From contig CAVQQI010000011.1 of assembly GCA_963714875.1 (NCBI GenBank), positions 992,001 through 1,056,000 of the forward strand: DNA of 64,000 nucleotides, read 5' to 3'. This document shows positions 27,749 through 36,064 of the stretch, in pieces; positions within the stretch are counted from its first letter, which is position 1, and every line of letters starts with the position of its first letter. This DNA comes from JBAOHV01 sp963714875. Lineage in GTDB: Bacteria > Actinomycetota > Acidimicrobiia > Acidimicrobiales > Microtrichaceae. A program made the position numbers and the translations under genes. A model generated the notes under the pieces. That model was not told where the DNA came from. It worked only from the letters and a program-made list of their open reading frames with translations, and did not search any database.

Positions 27749-27754
27749 ACGCTA
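27749..27754 (-). promoter_or_regulatory. Putative leaderless -10 box of the aminotransferase gene
   Basis: TAGCGT on the minus strand, 7 nt before ATG 27741. Confidence 0.5.
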
Positions 27755-27821
27755 CCGTTCCCCTCCGACAGCCTTCGAACGGGTTCGCCCGCAGGCCTCG
27801 GGGCCGCGAGACTCTTGGATC

Positions 27822-28961
27822 GTGAGCATCCCTGACATCGCCATCCCCGACGACCTCCTCCCCCACGACGGCCGCTTCGGCTGTGGCCCCTCCAGGGTGA
27901 GGCCCGACGCGGTCGAGATGCTGGCGGGCTCGGCCGGGCACTACCTGGGCACCAGCCACCGCCAAGCGGCGGTCCAGTTCAAGGTGAGCGAGCTGCGCAA
28001 CGGTCTGGCCGAGATGTTCGCACTGCCCGACGGCTACGAGATCCTGCTGGGGAACGGCGGCACCACCGCCTTCTGGGACGCCGCGACGTTCGGGCTGATC
28101 GACCGGCGCAGCCAGCACCTGCACTTCGGCGAGTTCTCCTCGAAGTTCGGCACGGCCACGGCAGCAGCACCGCACCTCGACGATCCGCAGATCATCAGCG
28201 CCGAGCCGGGTGACCACCCCGAGGCCGTCGCAGCTGCGGGCATCGACGCCTACTGCCTGACCCAGAACGAGACGTCGACAGGGGTCGCCATGGGACTCGC
28301 CCGGCCCGACGGCGCCGATGACGACGCGCTCGTGCTCGTCGACGCCACTTCTGCCGCCGGCGGCCTCCGCTTCGACCCGAACCAGGTGGACGTCTACTAC
28401 TTCGCCCCCCAGAAGTGCCTGGCGTCCGATGGCGGACTCTGGCTGGCCGCATGCTCACCACGAGCCATCGAGCGCATCGAGCGCATCGCTGCCAGTGACC
28501 GTTGGATCCCGGCATTCTTCGATCTGGGGATCGCCCTGGACAACTCGCGCAAGGACCAGACCTACAACACTCCTGCGCTCGCCACGCTGTTCCTGGCCAC
28601 CGAGCAGGTGCGCTGGGTCAACGAGAACGGCGGACTGGAGTTCGCCGCCGGTCGTTGTGACCGCTCGGCCGAGACGATCTACCGCTGGGCCGATGCCCAC
28701 CCCCACGCCACGCCGTTCGTCAGCGACCCGGCGAAGCGGTCCCACGTCGTCGCCACCATCGACTTCGATGCGTCGATCGACGCCGCCACGGTCGCTGCGG
28801 TGCTGCGCAGCAACGGCGTCATCGACGTGGAGCCGTACCGCAAGCTGGGTCGCAACCAGCTGCGCGTGGCCATGTTCCCCGCGATCGACCCGGACGACAT
28901 CGCTGCACTGACCGGCTGCGTCGACCACGTGATCGGCGCGCTCGAGCAGCTGAGCCGCTGA
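27822..28961 (+). CDS. serC: SerC: phosphoserine aminotransferase, actinobacterial type
   Basis: A 379-residue PLP enzyme converting 3-phosphohydroxypyruvate and glutamate to phosphoserine and 2-oxoglutarate, the step after SerA. Characteristic stretches are RFGCGPSRVRPDAVEML near residue 18, GHYLGTSHRQAAVQF near 45, LLGNGGTTAFWDAA near 75 and the PLP lysine in YFAPQKCLASDGGLW near 195. This sequence class is the one seen in mycobacteria rather than E. coli. GTG 27822 is the start. serA is only 4 kb away on the opposite strand. A short hairpin (28956-28975) overlaps its stop codon. Confidence 0.93.
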   Translation: MSIPDIAIPDDLLPHDGRFGCGPSRVRPDAVEMLAGSAGHYLGTSHRQAAVQFKVSELRNGLAEMFALPDGYEILLGNGGTTAFWDAATFGLIDRRSQHLHFGEFSSKFGTATAAAPHLDDPQIISAEPGDHPEAVAAAGIDAYCLTQNETSTGVAMGLARPDGADDDALVLVDATSAAGGLRFDPNQVDVYYFAPQKCLASDGGLWLAACSPRAIERIERIAASDRWIPAFFDLGIALDNSRKDQTYNTPALATLFLATEQVRWVNENGGLEFAAGRCDRSAETIYRWADAHPHATPFVSDPAKRSHVVATIDFDASIDAATVAAVLRSNGVIDVEPYRKLGRNQLRVAMFPAIDPDDIAALTGCVDHVIGALEQLSR

Positions 28962-28975
28962 TCGATCGGTCAGCG
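28956..28975 (+). terminator. Possible hairpin at the end of serC
   Basis: CGCTGA and TCAGCG form a 6-bp stem with an 8-nt loop (TCGATCGG), overlapping the serC stop. There is no T tract, so the assignment is weak. Confidence 0.3.
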
Positions 28976-28997
28976 AGCCAGCTGCTCGTTCACGCAG

Positions 28998-29017
28998 GCG
29001 TCACACTCCCGTGACGC
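28998..29017 (+). promoter_or_regulatory. Inverted repeat with GlnR-box spacing upstream of the exported protein and amt genes
   Basis: GCGTCAC-ACTCCC-GTGACGC. The inner part is GTCAC-N6-GTGAC, which fits the spacing of the actinobacterial GlnR box (GTnAC-n6-GaAAc) although the second half differs from the preferred form. A second pair GTGAC-cgg-GTCAC is at 29041-29053. An ammonium transporter lies 650 bp downstream. The repeat is seen directly; GlnR binding is inferred. Confidence 0.35.
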
Positions 29018-29080
29018 TCCCGCGTCGGACGGGGACGAAGGTGACCGGGTCACAGGTATCGATCTGTGCGGTTTCCGACC

Positions 29081-29513
29081 ATGACCGACCCCCACCGCTC
29101 CCCCGCCCGCACCCGCCGCCTCGTTGCGACGACCATGGTCGTCGCCGCGGTCGCCGTGATGTGCCCCGGGGCAGCGGTGGCCGCGCCAACGGTGATCAGT
29201 GCTCCTGACTCGGCACCGGTGTCGTTGCTGCACGGCGAATCCACCCCGCCCACATCGTCGATCCGGGTCAGCCAGCGCACCCAGATCGACGACCCCCGTC
29301 GTCGGACCGAGCGGCGGCACCGCCGACGTCAGGACCGTCGTCGACTCCGGCTCCTCACACACCGACCCCACGGGGGGATCCCGCCGGGACGGTCGTCGCC
29401 CTGCTGCGTCGTTGTCGATCCGCGTCGACACAGCCCACTTCAGCGGCGTGGTCCGCCGGGGCCGACCACCGACGAAACGCACTGCTCCTCCTGCGTACAT
29501 GACCGACGGGTAG
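29081..29513 (+). CDS. Small exported protein of unknown function (frameshifted)
   Basis: I do not recognise this protein. ATG 29081 opens a signal peptide: Arg-rich start, hydrophobic TTMVVAAVAVMCPGAAVA and a likely AxA cleavage site. At 29292-29296 a run of five C appears to hold one base too many. With it removed the frame continues as DDPVVGPSGGTADVRTVVDS to a stop at 29511-29513, giving 143 residues in exactly 144 codons. The mature part is rich in Ser, Thr, Arg and Gly. It lies just before the ammonium transporter on the same strand. Coding potential is inferred from the signal peptide and the neat frame repair. Confidence 0.5.
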
Positions 29514-29601
29514 TCGGTGGCGACTGGAGCGGCCCACGGGCCGTGACCCCCACCGAGGTGACCCGAGCATCCTTCCGAAGCGGCGCTGAGTCGGTTCGGA
29601 A

Positions 29602-29650
29602 GACGGCCCGAGACACGGGCCGTCGCACGAGGCCGACACCGGCCGAGTGC
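29602..29650 (+). promoter_or_regulatory. Two adjacent hairpins in the amt leader
   Basis: Hairpin 1: GACGGCCCG-AGACA-CGGGCCGTC (29602-29624), 9 bp. Hairpin 2: GCAC-GA-GGCCG-ACAC-CGGCC-GA-GTGC (29625-29650), two stems separated by facing GA/GA mismatches. They abut each other and end just before the AGGAGGAG ribosome-binding site. They may regulate translation or just mark a structured leader. I know no riboswitch of this form. Confidence 0.4.
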
Positions 29651-29670
29651 GGGAGCAGGAGGAGACCTGG

Positions 29671-31245
29671 ATGATGCACACTCGAAAGGCCAAGGTCGCG
29701 CTCGGCATCACGCTGCTCGCGACACTCGTCGTACTCCCGGGGGTCGCCGGGGCACAGGGCGTCGCCGAGCCGGTGTTCGACGGTTCGCTGATCCCCGCTC
29801 CCACCGATGTGGGCGTGGGGCTCAACATGCTGTGGGTCGTCCTCGGCGCGGCGCTGGTCATCTTCATGCAGGCCGGGTTCGCCATGGTCGAGACCGGATT
29901 CTGTCGGGCGAAGCACGCTGCGCACGTGGTCACGACCAACCTGGCGATCTTCGGTCTGGGACTGGTCGGCTTCTTCCTGATCGGCTTCCCCATCATGTTC
30001 GGAGGGTTCAGCTACAGCGTGTTCGGGTTGTCCGACGCGCTGGGGTCCAATCTCGTCGGCTCCGGGAACTGGGTGTTCCTGTGGACCGGACCCTGGGCCA
30101 TGTCGGGCATCGACCCGAAGATGTTCGCTCCCGCTGCCGCCTTCTTCCTCTACATGGTGGCCTTCATGGACACCACGGCGACCATCCCCACGGGTTCGAT
30201 GGCGGAACGGTGGAAGTTCAAGAGCTTCATCTGGTGGGGCTTGTTCTGCGGCGCCGTCTACTACCCGCTCTTCGGTGCGTGGACCTGGGGCGGCGGGTGG
30301 CTCGCGAAGCTCGGTAACAGCCTCCAGCTGGGGTTCGGCTACGTCGACTTCGCCGGCTCGGGCATCGTGCACGCCACAGGGGGTGCCGCTGCGCTGGCCG
30401 GGGCGATCGTGCTGGGGCCGCGCATCGGCAAGTACGCCAAGGACGGCACCGCCCGAGCGCTTCCGGGACACAACATCCCGATGGCGCTGCTGGGTACGTT
30501 CATCCTGCTCTTCGGCTGGTTCGGGTTCAACGCAGCGTCGACCTTCGCGGCCACCGACGTGCAGTTCGCGGTCGCAGCGCTCAACACCGGCATCGCCGCA
30601 GCGTTCGGCTTGGTGGCGTCGATGGTCTACATCATGTCCCGCACCGGAAAGCCGGATCCCGGCATGATCGCCAACGGCATGCTCGCCGGGCTCGTCGCGA
30701 TCACTGCGCCGTGTGCCTTCGTCAGCCCGTGGGCAGCTGCAGTGATCGGCTGCATCGCCGGCGTGCTGGTGATCGAAGCGGTGTTCTTCGTCGAACGGCG
30801 CGGCCTGGACGACCCGGTCGGGGCGATCGCGGTGCACGGCGTGTGCGGCACCTTCGGCGTGCTGGCGGTCGGGATCTTCGCGAACGGGACCTACGGCGCC
30901 GGTTGGAACGGCACGACCGAGGGCGCAGCGGGTTCGGCCAGCGGCATCACCGGCATCCTCGGCGGCGACTTCGGCCTCGGACTCCGTCAGCTCGGCGCAC
31001 AGGCGATCGGCGTGGTCGTCATCTGGACCGTGATGCTCGGACTGGCCTATGCGTTCTTCAAGATCCAGGACACCGTGACCAAGGGCGGGATCCGTTCCTC
31101 GGTCGAGGACGAGCTCGTCGGCCTCGACTACCCCGAGATGGGGGTCACGGCCTACCCGGGCGATGTGTCGTTCTCTCTCGACGACATCGTGATCGAGACC
31201 CTGCCCAAGGCCCAGCAGGAGGAGGTGTCGTCGGGGAGGTCCTGA
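29671..31245 (+). CDS. amtB: Ammonium transporter (Amt/MEP/Rh family)
   Basis: A 524-residue membrane channel for ammonia/ammonium. An N-terminal signal-like segment (VALGITLLATLVVLPGVAGAQG) is followed by 11 transmembrane helices. Family marks are MQAGFAMVETGFCRAKHAAHV near residue 65, the first pore His in GIVHATGGAAALAGA near 230, and the second in AIAVHGVCGTFGVLAVGIF near 390. The ~60-residue cytosolic tail is acidic. AGGAGGAG lies just before ATG 29671. No glnK follows, which is unusual for amtB. An overlapping pair of hairpins sits in the leader and a terminator hairpin lies 34 nt after the stop. Confidence 0.95.
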   Translation: MMHTRKAKVALGITLLATLVVLPGVAGAQGVAEPVFDGSLIPAPTDVGVGLNMLWVVLGAALVIFMQAGFAMVETGFCRAKHAAHVVTTNLAIFGLGLVGFFLIGFPIMFGGFSYSVFGLSDALGSNLVGSGNWVFLWTGPWAMSGIDPKMFAPAAAFFLYMVAFMDTTATIPTGSMAERWKFKSFIWWGLFCGAVYYPLFGAWTWGGGWLAKLGNSLQLGFGYVDFAGSGIVHATGGAAALAGAIVLGPRIGKYAKDGTARALPGHNIPMALLGTFILLFGWFGFNAASTFAATDVQFAVAALNTGIAAAFGLVASMVYIMSRTGKPDPGMIANGMLAGLVAITAPCAFVSPWAAAVIGCIAGVLVIEAVFFVERRGLDDPVGAIAVHGVCGTFGVLAVGIFANGTYGAGWNGTTEGAAGSASGITGILGGDFGLGLRQLGAQAIGVVVIWTVMLGLAYAFFKIQDTVTKGGIRSSVEDELVGLDYPEMGVTAYPGDVSFSLDDIVIETLPKAQQEEVSSGRS

Positions 31246-31279
31246 AGGCCCTCAGGCCGACTCCGGCACAGCGGAACGG

Positions 31280-31303
31280 GCCCGCCCGATCACTCGGGCG
31301 GGC
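31280..31303 (+). terminator. Hairpin terminator after the ammonium transporter
   Basis: GCCCGCCCGA-TCAC-TCGGGCGGGC is a perfect 10-bp stem with a 4-nt loop, 34 nt after the amt stop. The convergent RDD gene's stop codon lies in the loop, so the hairpin may serve both strands. No T tract follows. Confidence 0.6.
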
Positions 31304-31862
31304 TCGTCCGCGCGGCAGGCGGCGAGTACAGCACGATGGTGTCGGCGACCTTGTCGTGGATGCCTCGGTAGAGCCGATCTGCGATCGAGCTGAGGTACAC
31401 CAGGGGCACCAGCAACAGCAGCGGCGGGAACAGCAGGTAGCCGAAGAGGAACACGCCCGGGACCATCGCCCGGAAGAACGCCTCCCGGGCGGTGGGCAGG
31501 TCGCCGTTGCGCCATTCGACCACCTTCAGCCGACACAGCAGCTTGCCGAGCGTCTGCCCAGTCCGACTCACCAGGACCGTCTCGTACGCCACGAAGGTGA
31601 CCGGGAACACCAGCAGCACCCAGACCGGGGCCTGGAACTGGCCATCGCTGGTGTCACCCACCGCTGCCGCGAGCACGTTGGCCGGCAACAGCACGATCAC
31701 CAGATCGATGATGCGAGCCGCTGCGCGCAGACCCCAGGCGCCGGGGGCGCCGGGCTGGCCGCGCCCGGGCAGGTCGTCGCGGGACGTCGGCGGTAGCGCG
31801 GGATACGGCACGCCGGAGCGTCGACCGCTGCCGGGAGGGAGGGGGGCGTTCACGGGGTCCAC
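31290..31862 (-). CDS. RDD-family membrane protein
   Basis: A 190-residue membrane protein. A Pro/Gly/Arg-rich cytosolic start (about 45 residues) leads to the RDD domain: AAARIIDLVIVLLPANVLAA (the Arg and Asp that name the family), VAYETVLVSRTGQTLGKLLCRLKVV, and a final helix pair with DRLYRGIHDKVADTIVL. Three to four membrane segments are likely. Function of the family is poorly known; some act in ion transport. GTG 31862 is the longest start and GTG 31853 an alternative. Confidence 0.82.
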   Translation of the reverse strand: MDPVNAPLPPGSGRRSGVPYPALPPTSRDDLPGRGQPGAPGAWGLRAAARIIDLVIVLLPANVLAAAVGDTSDGQFQAPVWVLLVFPVTFVAYETVLVSRTGQTLGKLLCRLKVVEWRNGDLPTAREAFFRAMVPGVFLFGYLLFPPLLLLVPLVYLSSIADRLYRGIHDKVADTIVLYSPPAARTSPPE

Positions 31863-31910
31863 TCTGTCACGACGTCGACCCGGTCACGACGTCGCCGGCA
31901 CGGCTGCCCG

Positions 31911-31916
31911 TAGCAT
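31911..31916 (+). promoter_or_regulatory. Putative leaderless -10 box of the 83-residue unknown
   Basis: TAGCAT, 7 nt (CTGCGCG) before ATG 31924. Confidence 0.5.
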
Positions 31917-31923
31917 CTGCGCG

Positions 31924-32175
31924 ATGACCGACGACGCGGAGGCCGCCCTTCCCGACGGCGCACATGACGCACTCGTGATCGACGCCCACGACAGCAGCGA
32001 TGACCTCGGCCGGGCCACGCAGCGACTGGAGTTGACCGTCGTCGCCGGGCCCTCGAAAGGTCTCGTGGTGACCATCGTGACCGGCGACCCGTTGGGCACC
32101 GAGATCGACCTGATCGGCATGCCCGCCACGATCACCGTGCGCGACGGCGAGCCGTCGGTGGTCATCGACCACTGA
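31924..32175 (+). CDS. Small acidic protein, unknown function
   Basis: An 83-residue acidic protein with no recognised family. The second half alternates hydrophobic strands with turns (RLELTVVAGPSKGLVVTIVTGDPLG, then PATITVRDGEPSVVIDH), suggesting a small beta domain. There is no signal peptide or membrane segment. A TAGCAT box 7 nt before the ATG supports expression as a leaderless transcript. It lies alone, between an RDD gene and metY, both on the other strand. Confidence 0.55.
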   Translation: MTDDAEAALPDGAHDALVIDAHDSSDDLGRATQRLELTVVAGPSKGLVVTIVTGDPLGTEIDLIGMPATITVRDGEPSVVIDH

Positions 32176-32209
32176 CGGCTCGCTCGCGGCGATATCGGTG
32201 CGGTTGCGG

Positions 32210-33520
<1,311 letters not shown>

Positions 33521-33552
33521 GGTCTACTCCTGGTTCGGACGGCCTCACCATC

Positions 33553-33602
33553 GTGGCGGCCGACTGCGGCGCCACCCTAGGGCAGCTAATCCCGACCAAC
33601 AA
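33553..33602 (-). promoter_or_regulatory. Candidate metY promoter and hairpin
   Basis: In the thrB-metY gap, TTGTTG (33597-33602) and TAGGGT (33574-33579) are 17 nt apart on the minus strand, a sigma-A-like arrangement. A hairpin GTGGCG/CGCCAC with inner CCG/CGG (33553-33575) abuts it. No S-adenosylmethionine riboswitch was recognised; the gap is short for one. Confidence 0.35.
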
Positions 33603-33604
33603 GG

Positions 33605-34435
33605 TCAGGATTCTGTCCGGACCCCGGCATCTGCGACCTCGAGCACGCGGCACCGCCCGGCCGGCCCCAGCGCGGCGCACAGCTGCTCGCCGTCGGCCCC
33701 CGGGGCCAGCAGTGCGGCGATCGTCGGTCCCGAGCCTGACAGCCATGCGGCCAGGACATCCTCGCTGCCGAGCAGCGCCTCGAGCACCTCGGCCGACTCG
33801 GGCCGGGCGCGGAGCCGCTCCGGTTGGTGCAGCTCGTCCTCACATGCCCTGCGCAACACGGACAGATCTCCGGTCGCGACTCCTGCGACCCACAGCGCAG
33901 CACCGGCGATCGAGTGCGCTGCATCGGCCATCGACACCTGCTCGGGAAGTGCCCGACGTGAGACGTCGGTCGACGTCGCGCTCGACGGTGACCACACCAG
34001 GGCGCGCAGCCCGGGCGGCACGTCGAGCCGGACCACGTGATCCGGCGTGGTGACCACGAATCCGCCGTGCGCAGATGCCCCGGCGTTGTCGGAGTGCCCC
34101 TCGAGGCGCGTCGCGACGAGGAACGACCCTTCACGGGCGTCGTCGACGTCGAGACCGTCGACGAGCCCTGCGAGGAACGCCCCGGCCACCCGCGCCGCAC
34201 CAGAGAACCCCAGACCGCGGCCGGGCGGGATCGGGCTGCGCCACCGCAGATCGGTCGACTCGTCGCCACCGGCAGCGCGGAACGCGACCGCCGCGGGGTG
34301 GGTCGGCTCCGCCACCAACCAGTCGGGCGTGATCGCCGGATCGTCGGACAGCTCGAAGGGCAGATCGACGGCCATCGCCAGGCAGTCGAAACCCGATCCC
34401 AGGTTCGCCGACGAGGCCGGGCTGCTGACGATCAC
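33605..34435 (-). CDS. thrB: ThrB: homoserine kinase
   Basis: A 276-residue GHMP kinase phosphorylating homoserine on the way to threonine. The start has IVSSPASSANLGSGFDCLAMA, the ATP-binding glycine motif is PPGRGLGFSGAARVAGAFL near residue 70, and the C-terminal signature is LSGSGPTIAALL near 235. GTG 34435 is the start, 4 bp after the ilvC stop, so it is probably in the ilv operon. It usually sits with hom and thrC in actinobacteria, so this place is unusual. thrB and metY both draw on homoserine. Confidence 0.93.
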   Translation of the reverse strand: MIVSSPASSANLGSGFDCLAMAVDLPFELSDDPAITPDWLVAEPTHPAAVAFRAAGGDESTDLRWRSPIPPGRGLGFSGAARVAGAFLAGLVDGLDVDDAREGSFLVATRLEGHSDNAGASAHGGFVVTTPDHVVRLDVPPGLRALVWSPSSATSTDVSRRALPEQVSMADAAHSIAGAALWVAGVATGDLSVLRRACEDELHQPERLRARPESAEVLEALLGSEDVLAAWLSGSGPTIAALLAPGADGEQLCAALGPAGRCRVLEVADAGVRTES

Positions 34436-34439
34436 CGGG

Positions 34440-35469
34440 TCAGTCGCCGCCGGAGATGTCCTCGACCTTGACCTTGCCCGCGGAGATCCACGGCATCATG
34501 TCGCGCAGCTCAGCACCGACCTGCTCGATCTGGTGCGCCTTGCCGGCCTGACGCAGCTCGTCGAAGCGGGACCCACCGGAGCGAACCTCGTCGACGAACT
34601 CGGTGGCGAACTGCCCGGACTGGATCTCGCCCAGGATCTTCTTCATCTCTGCCTTGACCCCGGCGTTGATCACCCGCGGACCACGGGTCAGGTCGCCGTA
34701 CTCGGCGGTGGTCGAGATGGAGTAGCGCATGCCGGCGATGCCCTGCTCGTACATGAGGTCGACGATCAGCTTCAGCTCGTGCAGGCACTCGAAGTACGCG
34801 GACTCGGGCTGGTACCCGGCCTCGACCAGGGTCTCGAACCCGGCCTGGACCAGTGCGGTGAGGCCGCCGCAGAGCACGACCTGCTCACCGAACAGGTCGG
34901 TCTCGGTCTCCTCCTCGAAGGTGGTCTCGAGCACGCCGGCCCGGGAACCGCCGATGGCGTCCGCGTACGACGAGCGCGAGCGCCTTGGCGCCGCCCGTAG
35001 CGTCCTGGGACACTGCGATCAGGCAGGGCACGCCACCACCTTCGGTGTACGTGCGGCGCACCAGGTGGCCGGGACCTTTCGGTGCGACCATCGCGACGTC
35101 GACACCATCGGGCGCCTTCACGTAGCCGAAGCGCACGTTGAAGCCGTGGGCGAAGAACAGGGCGTCGCCGTCGGACAGGTTCGGTGCCACCTCGGCGTCG
35201 TAGATCGGGCCGATCTCGGTGTCGGGCAGCAGCATCATGATGACGTCGGCCTCGGCGGTGGCGGTCGCCACATCGGTGACCTTGAGCCCGGCCTCCTCGG
35301 CCTTGGCCCTCGAGGAGCTGCCTTCACGCAGCCCGACGCGCACGTCGACGCCCGACTCCTTCAGGTTGAGTGCGTGGGCGTGGCCCTGTGAGCCGTAGCC
35401 CAGAACCGCAACCTTGCGGCCGGCGATGATGCTCGGGTCCGCGTCCTTCTCGTAGTAGACGTTGGCCAT
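34440..35469 (-). CDS. ilvC: IlvC: ketol-acid reductoisomerase (frameshifted)
   Basis: A 342-residue class I enzyme that isomerises and reduces acetolactate (or acetohydroxybutyrate) with NADPH and Mg. The start has VAVLGYGSQGHAHALNLKESG, then VAPKGPGHLVRRTY near residue 130; the knotted C-terminal domain has EETETDLFGEQVVLCGGLTALV and GMRYSISTTAEYGD. Around 34969-34972 one extra base separates the two halves (ALAL then YADAIGGSRAG). Removing it gives exactly 343 codons. This is a core gene, so I read the break as a sequence error. It lies 36 bp after the repaired ilvN end. Confidence 0.93.
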
Positions 35470-35505
35470 CGGTCGTTCTAGTTCCTTCGTGTGGTCCGAC
35501 CGAAA

Positions 35506-36064
35506 TCAGCCGGCGGCGCGCAGGCCCGCCGGTGGCGGTGCGCTCCAGTTTCGGCAACGCGACGCGCCCGGTGCGCTGAAGGTCGATGATGCCGTAGGGC
35601 GTCAACAGCTCCTCGAGGTCGTCGAGTCGTTCCGGGTGCTCGTCGAGCGACAGGGCCAGCTCGTCGTGGCCGACGTCGATGATGCGGCCGCCGAACACGC
35701 TGATCAGCTCGATCACCTGGCTGCGCACCGCCGCCGGCGCCTTCACGGTGACGAGCATCAGCTCACGCTCGACCGAATCCCGTGGATCCAGCTCGGAGAT
35801 CTTGATGACGTTCACCAGTTTGTTCAGCTGCTTCACGACCTGCTCGAGCGGTGCGGTCTCGACGTCCACGACGACGGTGATGCGACTGAAGCGCTCGTCA
35901 TCGGTCGGCGCGACGGCGAGGGAGTAGATGTTGTAGCCCCGCCGGGCGAACAGGCTGGCCACACGCGCCAGCACTCCCGCCCGGTTCTCGACCAGCACCG
36001 ACAGCACATGGTGCTTCGCCGGCCTGGCGCCGTTGCGTCGGACATCCCTGCTCTGCAGACTCAT
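35506..36064 (-). CDS. ilvN: IlvN: acetolactate synthase regulatory subunit (frameshift at the end)
   Basis: A 185-residue regulatory subunit that activates IlvB and gives feedback control by valine. The N-terminal ACT domain is HHVLSVLVENRAGVLARVASLFARRGYNIYSLAV, and the C-terminal half has LMLVTVKAPAAVRSQVIELISVFGGRIIDVG. As read, the frame runs on through the ilvC start. Near 35525 one extra G (in GGCGGGCC) appears; without it the end reads KLERTATGGLRAAG with a stop at 35506, exactly 186 codons. ATG 36064 overlaps the ilvB stop (ATGA). Confidence 0.9.

Noticed and set aside
33521..33604. S-adenosylmethionine riboswitch before metY
   Set aside because: The gap is only 84 bp, contains a plausible promoter and lacks the conserved multi-stem core of the known SAM classes.
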